Source: Sphingomonas sp.
GTDB lineage: Bacteria > Pseudomonadota > Alphaproteobacteria > Sphingomonadales > Sphingomonadaceae
Reading direction: 5' to 3'
DNA length: 64,000 bases
NCBI RefSeq assembly: GCF_017744835.1
Contig: NZ_JAGIAM010000004.1
Span: 248,001-312,000, forward strand
A program made the position numbers and the translations under genes. The notes beneath the pieces were generated by a model, which was not told the origin of the DNA, searched no databases, and worked only from the letters and a program-made list of their open reading frames with translations. Of the stretch, positions 17,344 to 24,297 are shown one piece after another (the stretch's first letter is position 1; every line of letters starts with the position of its first letter).

Positions 17344-17706
17344 TCAGGTGGAAAGTTCTGCAGCCATGCGCCGAATGGCCTCTGCGAGATACGCTGCGTT
17401 TTCGCGGCCCAGCGCGATCGGGCGGCGAGCGAGACTGATCCCGCTTGCACTTCCTCCGTCCGGCGAAAGCACGAAAACCGCCAGGGGCGGATGCGCGAGA
17501 ATTTGCTCGAGGCAGCGATCCCGGTTCCCCGGACCGTCCTGCGTCACGACGATGTCCGCCCGGTGCCCGCGCGCCTCTCGCAGGCAGTCCTCGTGGCGTG
17601 AGGACTGGCTCGTGATCACGATATCCGGCTCGCGATCGAGCACATCGGCAATGATGATCCGGAGCATCGCCGGCATTGGACCAAGATGAACACGGATCGG
17701 ACTCAC
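17344..17706 (-). CDS. Stand-alone pseudo-receiver-domain protein
   Basis: About 120 residues from a GTG at 17706, which gives a complete first beta strand (SPIRVHLGPMPAMLRIIIAD). A TTG at 17724 is an alternative. The pattern of strands and helices (DREPDIVITS, HRADIVVTQDG, PPLAVFVLS) matches a CheY-like receiver. The acidic pair after strand 1 is replaced by LGPM, and the phosphoacceptor position after strand 3 is Gln with an Asp next to it. It has no output domain. It is therefore probably a non-phosphorylated binding or switch module. It is the first gene of the six-gene operon and divergent from a LuxR-type regulator. Confidence 0.65.
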   Translation of the reverse strand: MSPIRVHLGPMPAMLRIIIADVLDREPDIVITSQSSRHEDCLREARGHRADIVVTQDGPGNRDRCLEQILAHPPLAVFVLSPDGGSASGISLARRPIALGRENAAYLAEAIRRMAAELST

Positions 17707-18012
17707 CGCCGCCCCAGCTTTCAAAGCGCGAAAACTGCCATCGGAACGAATGGGCGCGCATGAACCCCATGGCGCGAAATGGGTTCATGTCGCGGTCCGG
17801 ACCGTCGCGGACAATAGTCGAACCCGAATGAAGCGTGGCCGAAGGCCGCAAAGACCAAACAACCCCCCTCTTTGGGTCTAAGTCACTTATATCGAATGGC
17901 CAGAAACCGATTCAACAGCAACTAATTGGCGCGTTCGCGAATCACTGCGCTTATGATAGTTTCAGTTTTTCGTGCGCTGGGAATGTCCGCCAGGGGCAGC
18001 GAGTCAGGCCGG
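17707..18012. other. Divergent promoter region between pseudo-receiver and LuxR regulator genes
   Basis: 306 bases between two divergent starts. It contains an AT-richer stretch (17880-17960) and must hold the promoters of the six-gene operon and the regulator. An imperfect inverted repeat (cgcgaaatgggttcatgtcgcg, about 17770-17790) may be an operator. No gene seen. Confidence 0.4.
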
Positions 18013-18723
18013 ATGACCAAGAGTCCATATTTCGTAGAGACAAGCGCGTACGGCGGGCCACGTCCAGAACTACCCTCCGTGACGATAGTCAGCGACATAC
18101 TCTTGTTTCGCGAAGGCTTGGCGGTGAGCCTGGCGCGAGATGGCCGCTTGAAAATATGTGAAATCGCCTCTCCTGCCGAAGCGCTTCCCGCCGTCTCTCG
18201 CCGCCGCCCCGACGCCGTGCTGGTCGACGGCGCAATGCCCAATTGTCTGGAATTCGCGCGCCGGATGCGTAGCTGGAATCCCGATCTGCCGCTCGTAGGA
18301 TTCGCGATCTCCGGGGGCGCCGAGAGGCTCGTCGAGTATGCCGAATCCGGGCTTGCAGCATTCGTCGGCTCGGAAGGAACAATGACTGATCTCGTCGACG
18401 CGGTCTCCGGCGCGCTTACCGGCGAACTCGCCTGCTCTCCCCGGGTCTCGGCGCTGATGTGCGAGCGGCTGGCGCGTCTCTCTGTCGGCCCGAAAAGAAC
18501 GACCAACCTGACACCGCGCGAGGGGGAAATCGCAGCCCTAATTGGGCGTGGCCTGTCCAACAAGGAGATTGCTCTAAATCTTCACATCGGGCCGTCCACC
18601 GTCAAGAATCATGTACACAGCATATTGGAAAAGCTCAATGTACGACGACGCTCCGCGATCGTTCATCAGTTAAGCATATCTCAGGGGCCAACGAACCCTT
18701 CTGAACCTGCCTTCGAATATTAG
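18013..18723 (+). CDS. NarL/FixJ-type response regulator with LuxR HTH
   Basis: 236 residues from the ATG at 18013. The ribosome site is weak, and starts at 17983 or 17926 are possible. An N-terminal receiver (SVTIVSDILLFREGLAVSL) has Asp28 and the likely phosphoacceptor Asp72 in PDAVLVDGAMPN. The conserved Lys of the last strand is replaced (AAFVGSEG), so signalling may be atypical. The C-terminal HTH (residues 166-220, LTPREGEIAALIGRGLSNKE) is a canonical GerE/LuxR DNA-binding domain. It is divergent from the six-gene operon and is the obvious candidate regulator for it. No sensor kinase is adjacent. Confidence 0.88.
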   Translation: MTKSPYFVETSAYGGPRPELPSVTIVSDILLFREGLAVSLARDGRLKICEIASPAEALPAVSRRRPDAVLVDGAMPNCLEFARRMRSWNPDLPLVGFAISGGAERLVEYAESGLAAFVGSEGTMTDLVDAVSGALTGELACSPRVSALMCERLARLSVGPKRTTNLTPREGEIAALIGRGLSNKEIALNLHIGPSTVKNHVHSILEKLNVRRRSAIVHQLSISQGPTNPSEPAFEY

Positions 18724-19278
18724 AAGGCACCCGTGCGTCATCTCCCGTTGGGGATATTACGCACCGCGGTGAGCAGCAAAAAGCAGCGCGTGGTCGTTGG
18801 ACACCTACCATCGAGGGTGCGTAGGCCTTCCGTTGACGATCAGGCCGGCGCCGACGCATGAGGCATTTAAGCGAAAATTCCCCTTAGCCCGCCCCCCCCG
18901 AGGCGACCTCAGTGAGCGCGGCGCTGCAGCGGGTCCCAAGAAGCTTGCCCCGGCAATCCCCGAATGGAGGACACAAAGTTGCGGGAGCGGCGGGATCCGG
19001 AACATGGACCTCAAGATATCGAATTAATACTTCGTCTTATCTGCAGGCGGCAGTGATGTTTTCCTGCCACGCGGGCGTCAATTCGCTACCGTTCGCGTTC
19101 TGGTCTGGACAGAGCAGAGAATGCATTGATACGATTAGGTCCCGAATCGGCTGCAACGCTCCGGCCGATCATCCAACACGAGTGCAGTCATCGGCGGACC
19201 GTGTTGTAATGCGCTGTACCGTGGCGGTTTCATGGCCACAGGCCAAGAGAGTTGCGTTACCGATGGGGAGTGGACGTG
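18724..19278. other. Long intergenic region without recognisable gene
   Basis: 555 bases. Short frames on both strands have atypical composition and no homology I recognise. A run of eight C lies at about 18891-18898. The region is lower in GC and in coding signal than its surroundings, as expected for a junction or decayed DNA. It should hold the promoter of the DUF3892 gene. Confidence 0.4.
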
Positions 19279-19548
19279 ATGGCTGATTATGAAGTCACTT
19301 GTATTCAGCGAGACCCGACCGACCTTGACCGGCGGATCGAGCGGCTGGGCGGCCCCGGGTGGAATGACACCATCGATAACGTCATCTTCTCCATCGAGAC
19401 GGACGCGCATCGCTTCTGGACATCCACTGGCGGGAGGAGAGTGTGGTTGGTTGTCAGGCGGCACCCGACGTCGGGTCGCCTGTATCTGGCGACTGAGAAT
19501 GACGGCTATCCGCCGAACAAGCTCCTGAGCCTCCCGCACTGGTCGTGA
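19279..19548 (+). CDS. DUF3892-domain protein
   Basis: 89 residues from the ATG at 19279, with GGGGAG 8 bases upstream; the frame extends to 19252 but without a better start. The sequence MADYEVTCIQRDPTDLDRRI, then a GG(x)GW turn, and the C-terminal motif ATENDGYPPNKLLSLP match the DUF3892 family: small single-domain proteins of unknown function, often scattered in accessory regions. It is isolated between two long non-coding stretches. Confidence 0.82.
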   Translation: MADYEVTCIQRDPTDLDRRIERLGGPGWNDTIDNVIFSIETDAHRFWTSTGGRRVWLVVRRHPTSGRLYLATENDGYPPNKLLSLPHWS

Positions 19549-20167
19549 TATGCCCCATTAGATGTGGGCTGCGCGCGCCGCCAACTGCTTCGAGCCCTTC
19601 GCTCGGACGGCGAAGGCTTTGCTCCCCACTACATGGATGCGGGTAATGCCTCGCGCCGTTGTTCGACGCCCACCTGAATGTTTCGTTGCCCGACCATGAG
19701 AGCAGCGCTCGGGTCTGTTCGCATCAAAGGCGAACCGCACGGTCGGTCCTTATAAATTAGATTCGGTGAAACTTCGATTTTCTTAGTTCGTCGCCACCGC
19801 CTCGATATTAGTCAAACATCATCGCAGTCGAGCTCGGCTCCGCCAAGCGACCCGCCGCAACTGCCCCGTCCCGCTTGCCCCAGCGCATGGCATCGCACCC
19901 GCTCCGGCACCAGACGCCACCTGTCGTGTGACGACGGCTTTTGTCGCTGGATGATCCGCATGCGAATTCGACAATATCCGAACCTGGGATTCAGTGGCGA
20001 TTTTAAGAAGGCGATCTTCGCCCCTATTTTCCACCAATTACCAAGCCGTTCAAATGGTGCCATTTTCAACTTTTGACGGCACACAGCAGTGATGGCCGCA
20101 AGCGTAATCGCCGGGTTCCGGCATTCGCCGTTGATACCCGGCGAAGGTCAAAAGACCAGGGAAGCTG
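19549..20167. other. Long intergenic region upstream of the amyloid regulator
   Basis: 619 bases with no recognisable gene. A 60-aa minus frame at 19558-19740 and a 90-aa minus frame at 19812-20084 have no family features I can name. A small hairpin (ggcgatcttcgcc, about 20009-20021) is followed by cctatttt and could be a weak plus-strand terminator. The last 100 bases should carry the promoter of the regulator at 20168. Confidence 0.4.
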
Positions 20168-21244
20168 ATGCTGAAACTGCAGGACACTTCCCCCGATAGC
20201 GCCGCTTCCAGGACGGCTGCGCGGATGCGCATCCGTCGCAACGACGGCGGAGCGGACGCCGCCGAGCCGGACCTTCCAGTGATGCTGGAGTCTGTCCGCG
20301 CGCTCATCGAAGCGGATTCACTTGCAATCTGCACCGTCGACAAGGGGCAAATCGGACCCATCGTCGCAAATGTCGGCAGAGGGCTCGACCTCGACGTCCC
20401 GCCGCTCGGCGTTCCGAGCCTTGGCGCCGCAGAGGCCGAGATTTCCCAATGGTTCCCGCACACGGACAATGGCGGTTCCGCAAGCGCCATTCACGTCTCG
20501 ATCGTCGAGTTGTGGCCGGGCGCCAGGTTCGTCATCCTGTGCAGCCCGGCGCGACCTGGCGTTGGGGGAAGACGCATCTTGCAGGACCGGCTTACTGCCG
20601 GGCTTCCGCTACTTGAATTTGCACTTCGTAGCTGGCTCCGGAGCAGAACGAAGCAAATGAGCGATCGCGAACAGCTCGCGGCGCTGGATCTGCTCGGCCA
20701 CGGGATGCTGATAGTCGACCTCGACCGCCGTATACGCGTTTCCAACAATGCGGCACGCGCGATCCTCTCCAAGTCGAATGTTATATCCGATCGTGGCGGG
20801 CGGCTTAACATTGCATGCCTCGAGGAGGCGATTCGCTTCCAGCTTCTGCTCCATCACGCATTGCTGAAACCGGCCGACAGCCCCGCAATCGCGACCGTCA
20901 GTCGAAGCCGCAATGCGCCCTTGATGCTCGTGGTCCATGCGATACCGATGCCGGTGGACGAATTGGACCTTGCACTGGTGCAGCTCGTCGATCCCACTGC
21001 GGAGGTGACGCTTCCGCTCGAGTGTCTGTCCAGGCACTATGGGTGGACGCCCGTCGAGTGCCGTCTGATCGAGAACTTGGCGATGGGAAAGACCCTGTCC
21101 GAAGCGGCGTCTGCGATGCGCCTCAAGGAGCAGACCGCACGCACCTATCTCAAGCACATTTTCCAGAAGACGGGCCTGCGCCGGCAAGTGGAGATCGTCC
21201 GGCTCGTTCTGGCCGGAGCGCTTCCGAAGGCACCGCTGGCATGA
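20168..21244 (+). CDS. LuxR-type transcriptional regulator with PAS-like sensor region
   Basis: 358 residues, ATG preceded by AGGGAAG. The N-terminal 160 residues are unassigned and may be GAF-like. A PAS-like segment lies at about 170-280 (LLGHGMLIVDLDRRIRVSNN). The C-terminal GerE-type HTH is at about 288-350 (YGWTPVECRLIENLAMGKTL, QTARTYLKHIFQKTGLRRQ). It lies 180 bases upstream of, and on the same strand as, the amyloid-like operon, and is its likely regulator. No membrane segment is visible, so the signal is presumably cytoplasmic. Confidence 0.82.
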   Translation: MLKLQDTSPDSAASRTAARMRIRRNDGGADAAEPDLPVMLESVRALIEADSLAICTVDKGQIGPIVANVGRGLDLDVPPLGVPSLGAAEAEISQWFPHTDNGGSASAIHVSIVELWPGARFVILCSPARPGVGGRRILQDRLTAGLPLLEFALRSWLRSRTKQMSDREQLAALDLLGHGMLIVDLDRRIRVSNNAARAILSKSNVISDRGGRLNIACLEEAIRFQLLLHHALLKPADSPAIATVSRSRNAPLMLVVHAIPMPVDELDLALVQLVDPTAEVTLPLECLSRHYGWTPVECRLIENLAMGKTLSEAASAMRLKEQTARTYLKHIFQKTGLRRQVEIVRLVLAGALPKAPLA

Positions 21245-21426
21245 GCCCAGCTGGCCTCGCGATACCCTCTGTCGCATTTGAGCTCGACCCCAGATGGGGG
21301 CAGCGATTGAACTCAGGCGGGCGTGGCCGGGTCAACACGCAAGTGTAGAGTTAGACAAGCTGCGCTGGGCAGCAGCGGTAGCCAATCGGCTCCGCGGATA
21401 AAATAATCCGTAGAGAGGAAGCTGGA

Positions 21427-22563
21427 ATGAGGTATCTGCTTTCCACGACGGCGCTCGTCGCCAGCCTGGTGGTACTGCCAGGGGTGGCATTCGGGCAAAC
21501 CGTCCCGGCCAGCGAAAATGGCGCTGGGATCACTGCGTCGGGCGACGGATCGACCGCCGCGACAACGCAAACGAGTTCGGTGACGGACTCGGGCAACGAC
21601 AACTCCACGAATGTGGCCGACAGCGGCAACACCAGCGTCGCCGATTCCGCAAACGACAGTTCGACGACGGATAATTCCGTCAATGTCGCCGACTCCGGCA
21701 ACGACAACTCGGCAACCGACAATTCGGTCAACGTCGCCGACTCCGGCAACGACAATTCGGCAACCGACAATTCGATCGACGTCGCCGACTCCGGCAACGA
21801 CAGCTCGACCACGGACAATTCGGTCAACGTCGCCGACTCTGGCAACGACAATTCCGACAATTCGACGAATGTCGCGGACTCAGGGAACGACAACTCGGCC
21901 ACCGACAATTCGATCGACGTGGCCGACTCGGGGAACGACAACTCGACCACCGACAATTCGGTCAACGTCGCCGATTCCGGCAACGACAGCTCGACCACCG
22001 ACAATTCGGTCAACGTCGCCGACTCTGGCAACGACAATTCCGACAATTCGACGAATGTCGCGGACTCAGGGAACGACAATTCGGACAATTCGGTCAACGT
22101 CGCGGACTCGGGCAACGACAGCTCGACCACGGACAATTCGGTCGACGTCGCGGACTCTGGGAATGACAATTCCGACAATTCGACGAATGTCGCGGACTCG
22201 GGGAACGACAATTCCGACAACTCGGTCCATGTCGCCGATTCCGGCAATGACAACTCGGACAACTCGGTCACCGACAGCTTCAACTCGTCGAGCAGCAGCG
22301 ACGTCAATTATGCACGCACGACGAACATGTTCGGCGACGGGGCCATGGTCGCAAGCGCCACGCTGTCGAGCTATGTCAGCGGCGTGACGGTGACCTATGC
22401 TGCGGCAGAAGGCGCCACGACCGCAAACAACCGGCTCACCAATGCCGGCAGTGCGTTCCAGAACTATGCGGGCATCCAGGCGCAGAACCAGAATACCGGC
22501 ATCGGTGCGTCGCAAAACGCTTCGGTGAGCCTGGCGGTCTCCACCGGAGACATTGCCTTCTAA
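21427..22563 (+). CDS. Highly repetitive secreted protein, putative major subunit of a Fap-like functional amyloid
   Basis: 378 residues with a signal peptide (residues 1-23, GVAFGQ) and a GAGAGGAAG ribosome site. Residues about 52-285 contain 16 tandem units of VADSGNDNS followed by either (A/T)TDNSVN (16-residue unit) or DNSTN (14-residue unit). They are Asn/Asp/Ser/Gly-rich, without Cys and almost without aromatic residues. The non-repeat C-terminus (QNYAGIQAQNQNTGIGASQN) has the Asn/Gln spacing seen in Fap/curli-type amyloid subunits. The gene heads a five-gene group containing a C39 peptidase and a coiled-coil beta-barrel, the Fap operon layout. The amyloid nature is inferred. The alternating valines could also form a beta-solenoid. 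Confidence 0.8.
   Translation: MRYLLSTTALVASLVVLPGVAFGQTVPASENGAGITASGDGSTAATTQTSSVTDSGNDNSTNVADSGNTSVADSANDSSTTDNSVNVADSGNDNSATDNSVNVADSGNDNSATDNSIDVADSGNDSSTTDNSVNVADSGNDNSDNSTNVADSGNDNSATDNSIDVADSGNDNSTTDNSVNVADSGNDSSTTDNSVNVADSGNDNSDNSTNVADSGNDNSDNSVNVADSGNDSSTTDNSVDVADSGNDNSDNSTNVADSGNDNSDNSVHVADSGNDNSDNSVTDSFNSSSSSDVNYARTTNMFGDGAMVASATLSSYVSGVTVTYAAAEGATTANNRLTNAGSAFQNYAGIQAQNQNTGIGASQNASVSLAVSTGDIAF
21590..22290 (+). repeat. In-frame tandem repeat of 42/48-bp units
   Basis: About 16 copies of a degenerate unit (core gccgactccggcaacgacaa) encode VADSGNDNS repeats. Two unit lengths, 48 and 42 bp, are interspersed; the 42-bp form lacks two codons. The DNA copies differ mainly at third positions (tcc/tcg, gcc/gcg), which indicates selection on the protein and some age. 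All copies remain in frame. Confidence 0.93.
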
Positions 22564-22581
22564 GCGCCTCCCCGCGCTCGG

Positions 22582-22620
22582 GGGACGGCACGGCCGACCG
22601 ACAGGCGGCCGCGCCGTCCC
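22582..22620 (+). promoter_or_regulatory. Strong hairpin after the repetitive subunit gene
   Basis: gggacggc pairs with gccgtccc (8 bp), with an inner cggcc/ggccg stem, 19 bases after the stop at 22563. No T-run follows, so it is more likely an mRNA-stabilising or partial attenuation hairpin. That would give more subunit than downstream export mRNA. Confidence 0.6.
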
Positions 22621-22669
22621 TCTCGCCGCCAGGCGGCAATGGGCACGCAACCTCCAAAGGGACGATCCG

Positions 22670-23080
22670 ATGAAACGCCACCGCTTGGGCCCGAAGCTTG
22701 CCCTTCCCGCCGCCGTCGCATTCGCAGTCACGCCTCTCGCCGCGCCTGCGCAGGAGGTGCCCGCTCCGGCGGCCGCTGCCGAGACCGCGGCTCCCTTCGC
22801 TGCCGAACCCTTGGGGGAAGGCGCGCTCGCGAGAATTTCGGGCCGGGAGGAGCGGCCCGTCTGGCAGGAGGCTTCCGCGACGAGCAACGCGAGTTCGCGC
22901 GACAACAGCGTCGGCGATCACAGCCCCACCGGGGCGCTCACCGTGTCGGACTCGGCGTTCGAGAATCTGTCCGGGATCTCGATGGTGAACCTGAATACCG
23001 GCAACGCCAGCTCGATCAACGCGACGCTCAATGTGAATCTGTCGATCTCCTCCGCGCCGCTTACCCCTCCTGGACAGTGA
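22670..23080 (+). CDS. Small secreted protein of the amyloid-like operon, possible minor subunit or nucleator
   Basis: 136 residues from the ATG at 22670, with AAAGGGA upstream. A signal peptide ends near PLAAPAQE. The mature N-terminus carries EPLGEGALARISG, resembling a double-glycine-type recognition motif. The C-terminus (FENLSGISMVNLNTGNASSI, NATLNVNLSIS) has the alternating Asn/hydrophobic pattern of Fap subunits. In Fap operons a nucleator (FapB) and a chaperone-like FapA accompany the main fibre FapC, so one of these roles is possible. Its stop codon overlaps the start of the C39 peptidase gene (TGATG). Confidence 0.72.
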   Translation: MKRHRLGPKLALPAAVAFAVTPLAAPAQEVPAPAAAAETAAPFAAEPLGEGALARISGREERPVWQEASATSNASSRDNSVGDHSPTGALTVSDSAFENLSGISMVNLNTGNASSINATLNVNLSISSAPLTPPGQ

Positions 23081-23781
23081 TGCCGCTGGCGCTCCTCTTG
23101 TGGGCAGGCCTGGCGGCGGCGCCCTATCCGGCGCCGGACGAATTGCCCAACTCGCAGTTTTTCCTCCCTGGGGCCACTACCGGGGGGATTTCCGTCGCTA
23201 TGGAGACGATGCTCGATCGGCGGTTCCACACTGTCGTGCGCCAGCGATATGATTTCAGCTGCGGTTCCGCGGCCCTCGCGACCCTGCTGCGCTTCCACTA
23301 TGGAATCCGCGCGTCCGAATCCTCCGTGTTCAACGGGATGTGGGCGGAAGGCGACCGCATGCAGATACGAGCGAAAGGATTTTCGCTTCTGGATATGCGA
23401 CGATATCTTGGCGCGATTGGATTGAACGCAGAAGGATATCGCGTCACACTAGATCAGATCGCCAAGACGAGAATACCAGGTATCGCGCTGATCGTAACGT
23501 CTGGCTACAATCATTTCGTTGTCGTCAAGGGCCTGACGGCGAATGAAGTACTGGTCGGAGATCCCTCCCGCGGCCTGCTGGTATTAGACCGCAAAGAATT
23601 CGAGAAATCCTGGCCGGGACTGTATTTCGTCATCACCAGTGCACCAGACTTCGGCCGCAGCTCCTTCAATCGTCACTCGCAATGGGCTGGCGTGGGCCGG
23701 GGACCGCTCGGCAGTGTCCTTGGCCGACCGATCGAGATGGACGGGCTGCGTCTCGCGCTTCCCGGGCCGGGAGAATTCTGA
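23080..23781 (+). CDS. C39-family cysteine peptidase (FapD-like)
   Basis: 233 residues from the ATG at 23080. A short hydrophobic N-terminus (PLALLLWAGLAAAPY) suggests export. The C39 core is clear: VVRQRYDFSCGSAALATLLR with the catalytic Cys in DFSCGSAA, and SGYNHFVVVKG with the catalytic His, followed by the Asp motif VLVGDPSRG. In Pseudomonas Fap operons FapD is a C39 peptidase required for fibre formation. Here it sits between two small secreted proteins that both carry a Gly-Glu-x-x-Leu-Ala motif. It overlaps both neighbouring genes by one base. Confidence 0.9.
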   Translation: MPLALLLWAGLAAAPYPAPDELPNSQFFLPGATTGGISVAMETMLDRRFHTVVRQRYDFSCGSAALATLLRFHYGIRASESSVFNGMWAEGDRMQIRAKGFSLLDMRRYLGAIGLNAEGYRVTLDQIAKTRIPGIALIVTSGYNHFVVVKGLTANEVLVGDPSRGLLVLDRKEFEKSWPGLYFVITSAPDFGRSSFNRHSQWAGVGRGPLGSVLGRPIEMDGLRLALPGPGEF

Positions 23782-24293
23782 TGAAAGCTAGGCTCTCGTT
23801 TCTCTTGGCGATCCTTGCGACTGCCGGCCCTGCCGAGTCCTGGGCCCAGGCCGCACCGTTCGAAGCCACGCCGATCGGGGAAAGCGAGCTCGCGGGGGCA
23901 CGCGCCGGCTTTATGTTGCCTGGCGGTATCGAGGTAGCGATCGGCGTGCGGATCACGACCGACGTGAACGGACAGCGATTGCTCGAGACGATCTGGAAGG
24001 CGGAGGGAGCGACCGTCTGGGCAACCGGACGGACCGCCGACGGCGATGCGCAATTTCTCGATCCCCACGCGGCCTCGATGCGCGGGGAGCTTCCCGGGTT
24101 GGTGGTCGAGACTTTCGTCGGCGATCGGATCAGCACCTATCTGGCCAACACCGCCGATGGACGTTCGATTGATCATCGAGTGGCGGTGGATCTCTCGCTG
24201 GGGTCGGTCCAGCCGTTCAGCATCGGATCTGGTCTGTTCCGCGCCCAGGCGCCTGGCTTGGAAGCCAGCACGTTGCGTGCGGTCGGGAGCTGA
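23781..24293 (+). CDS. Small secreted protein of the amyloid-like operon (FapE-like by position)
   Basis: 170 residues from the ATG at 23781, overlapping the peptidase stop codon. A signal peptide ends at ESWAQA. Next comes FEATPIGESELAGARAGFML, closely parallel to FAAEPLGEGALARISG in the 22670 product. The rest is predicted beta-rich (GGIEVAIGVRITTDVNG, VAVDLSLGSVQPFSIGSGL). In Fap operons the equivalent position holds FapE, a minor secreted component. I see no sequence identity that would prove the relationship. The name rests on gene order. Confidence 0.68.
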   Translation: MKARLSFLLAILATAGPAESWAQAAPFEATPIGESELAGARAGFMLPGGIEVAIGVRITTDVNGQRLLETIWKAEGATVWATGRTADGDAQFLDPHAASMRGELPGLVVETFVGDRISTYLANTADGRSIDHRVAVDLSLGSVQPFSIGSGLFRAQAPGLEASTLRAVGS

Positions 24294-24297
24294 CGGC

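Noticed and set aside
18891-18898. C8 homopolymer as a phase-variation tract
   Set aside because: It does not lie within or just upstream of any convincing gene.
21590-22290. Possible CRISPR array because of regular repeats
   Set aside because: Repeats are contiguous, in frame and degenerate at third positions, without unique spacers, so they are protein-coding tandem repeats.
21351-22307. 318-aa minus-strand frame of LSLPESAT repeats
   Set aside because: It arises because the plus-strand repeat is free of stops in the reverse frame. It lacks a ribosome site, and the plus strand has a signal peptide and operon context.
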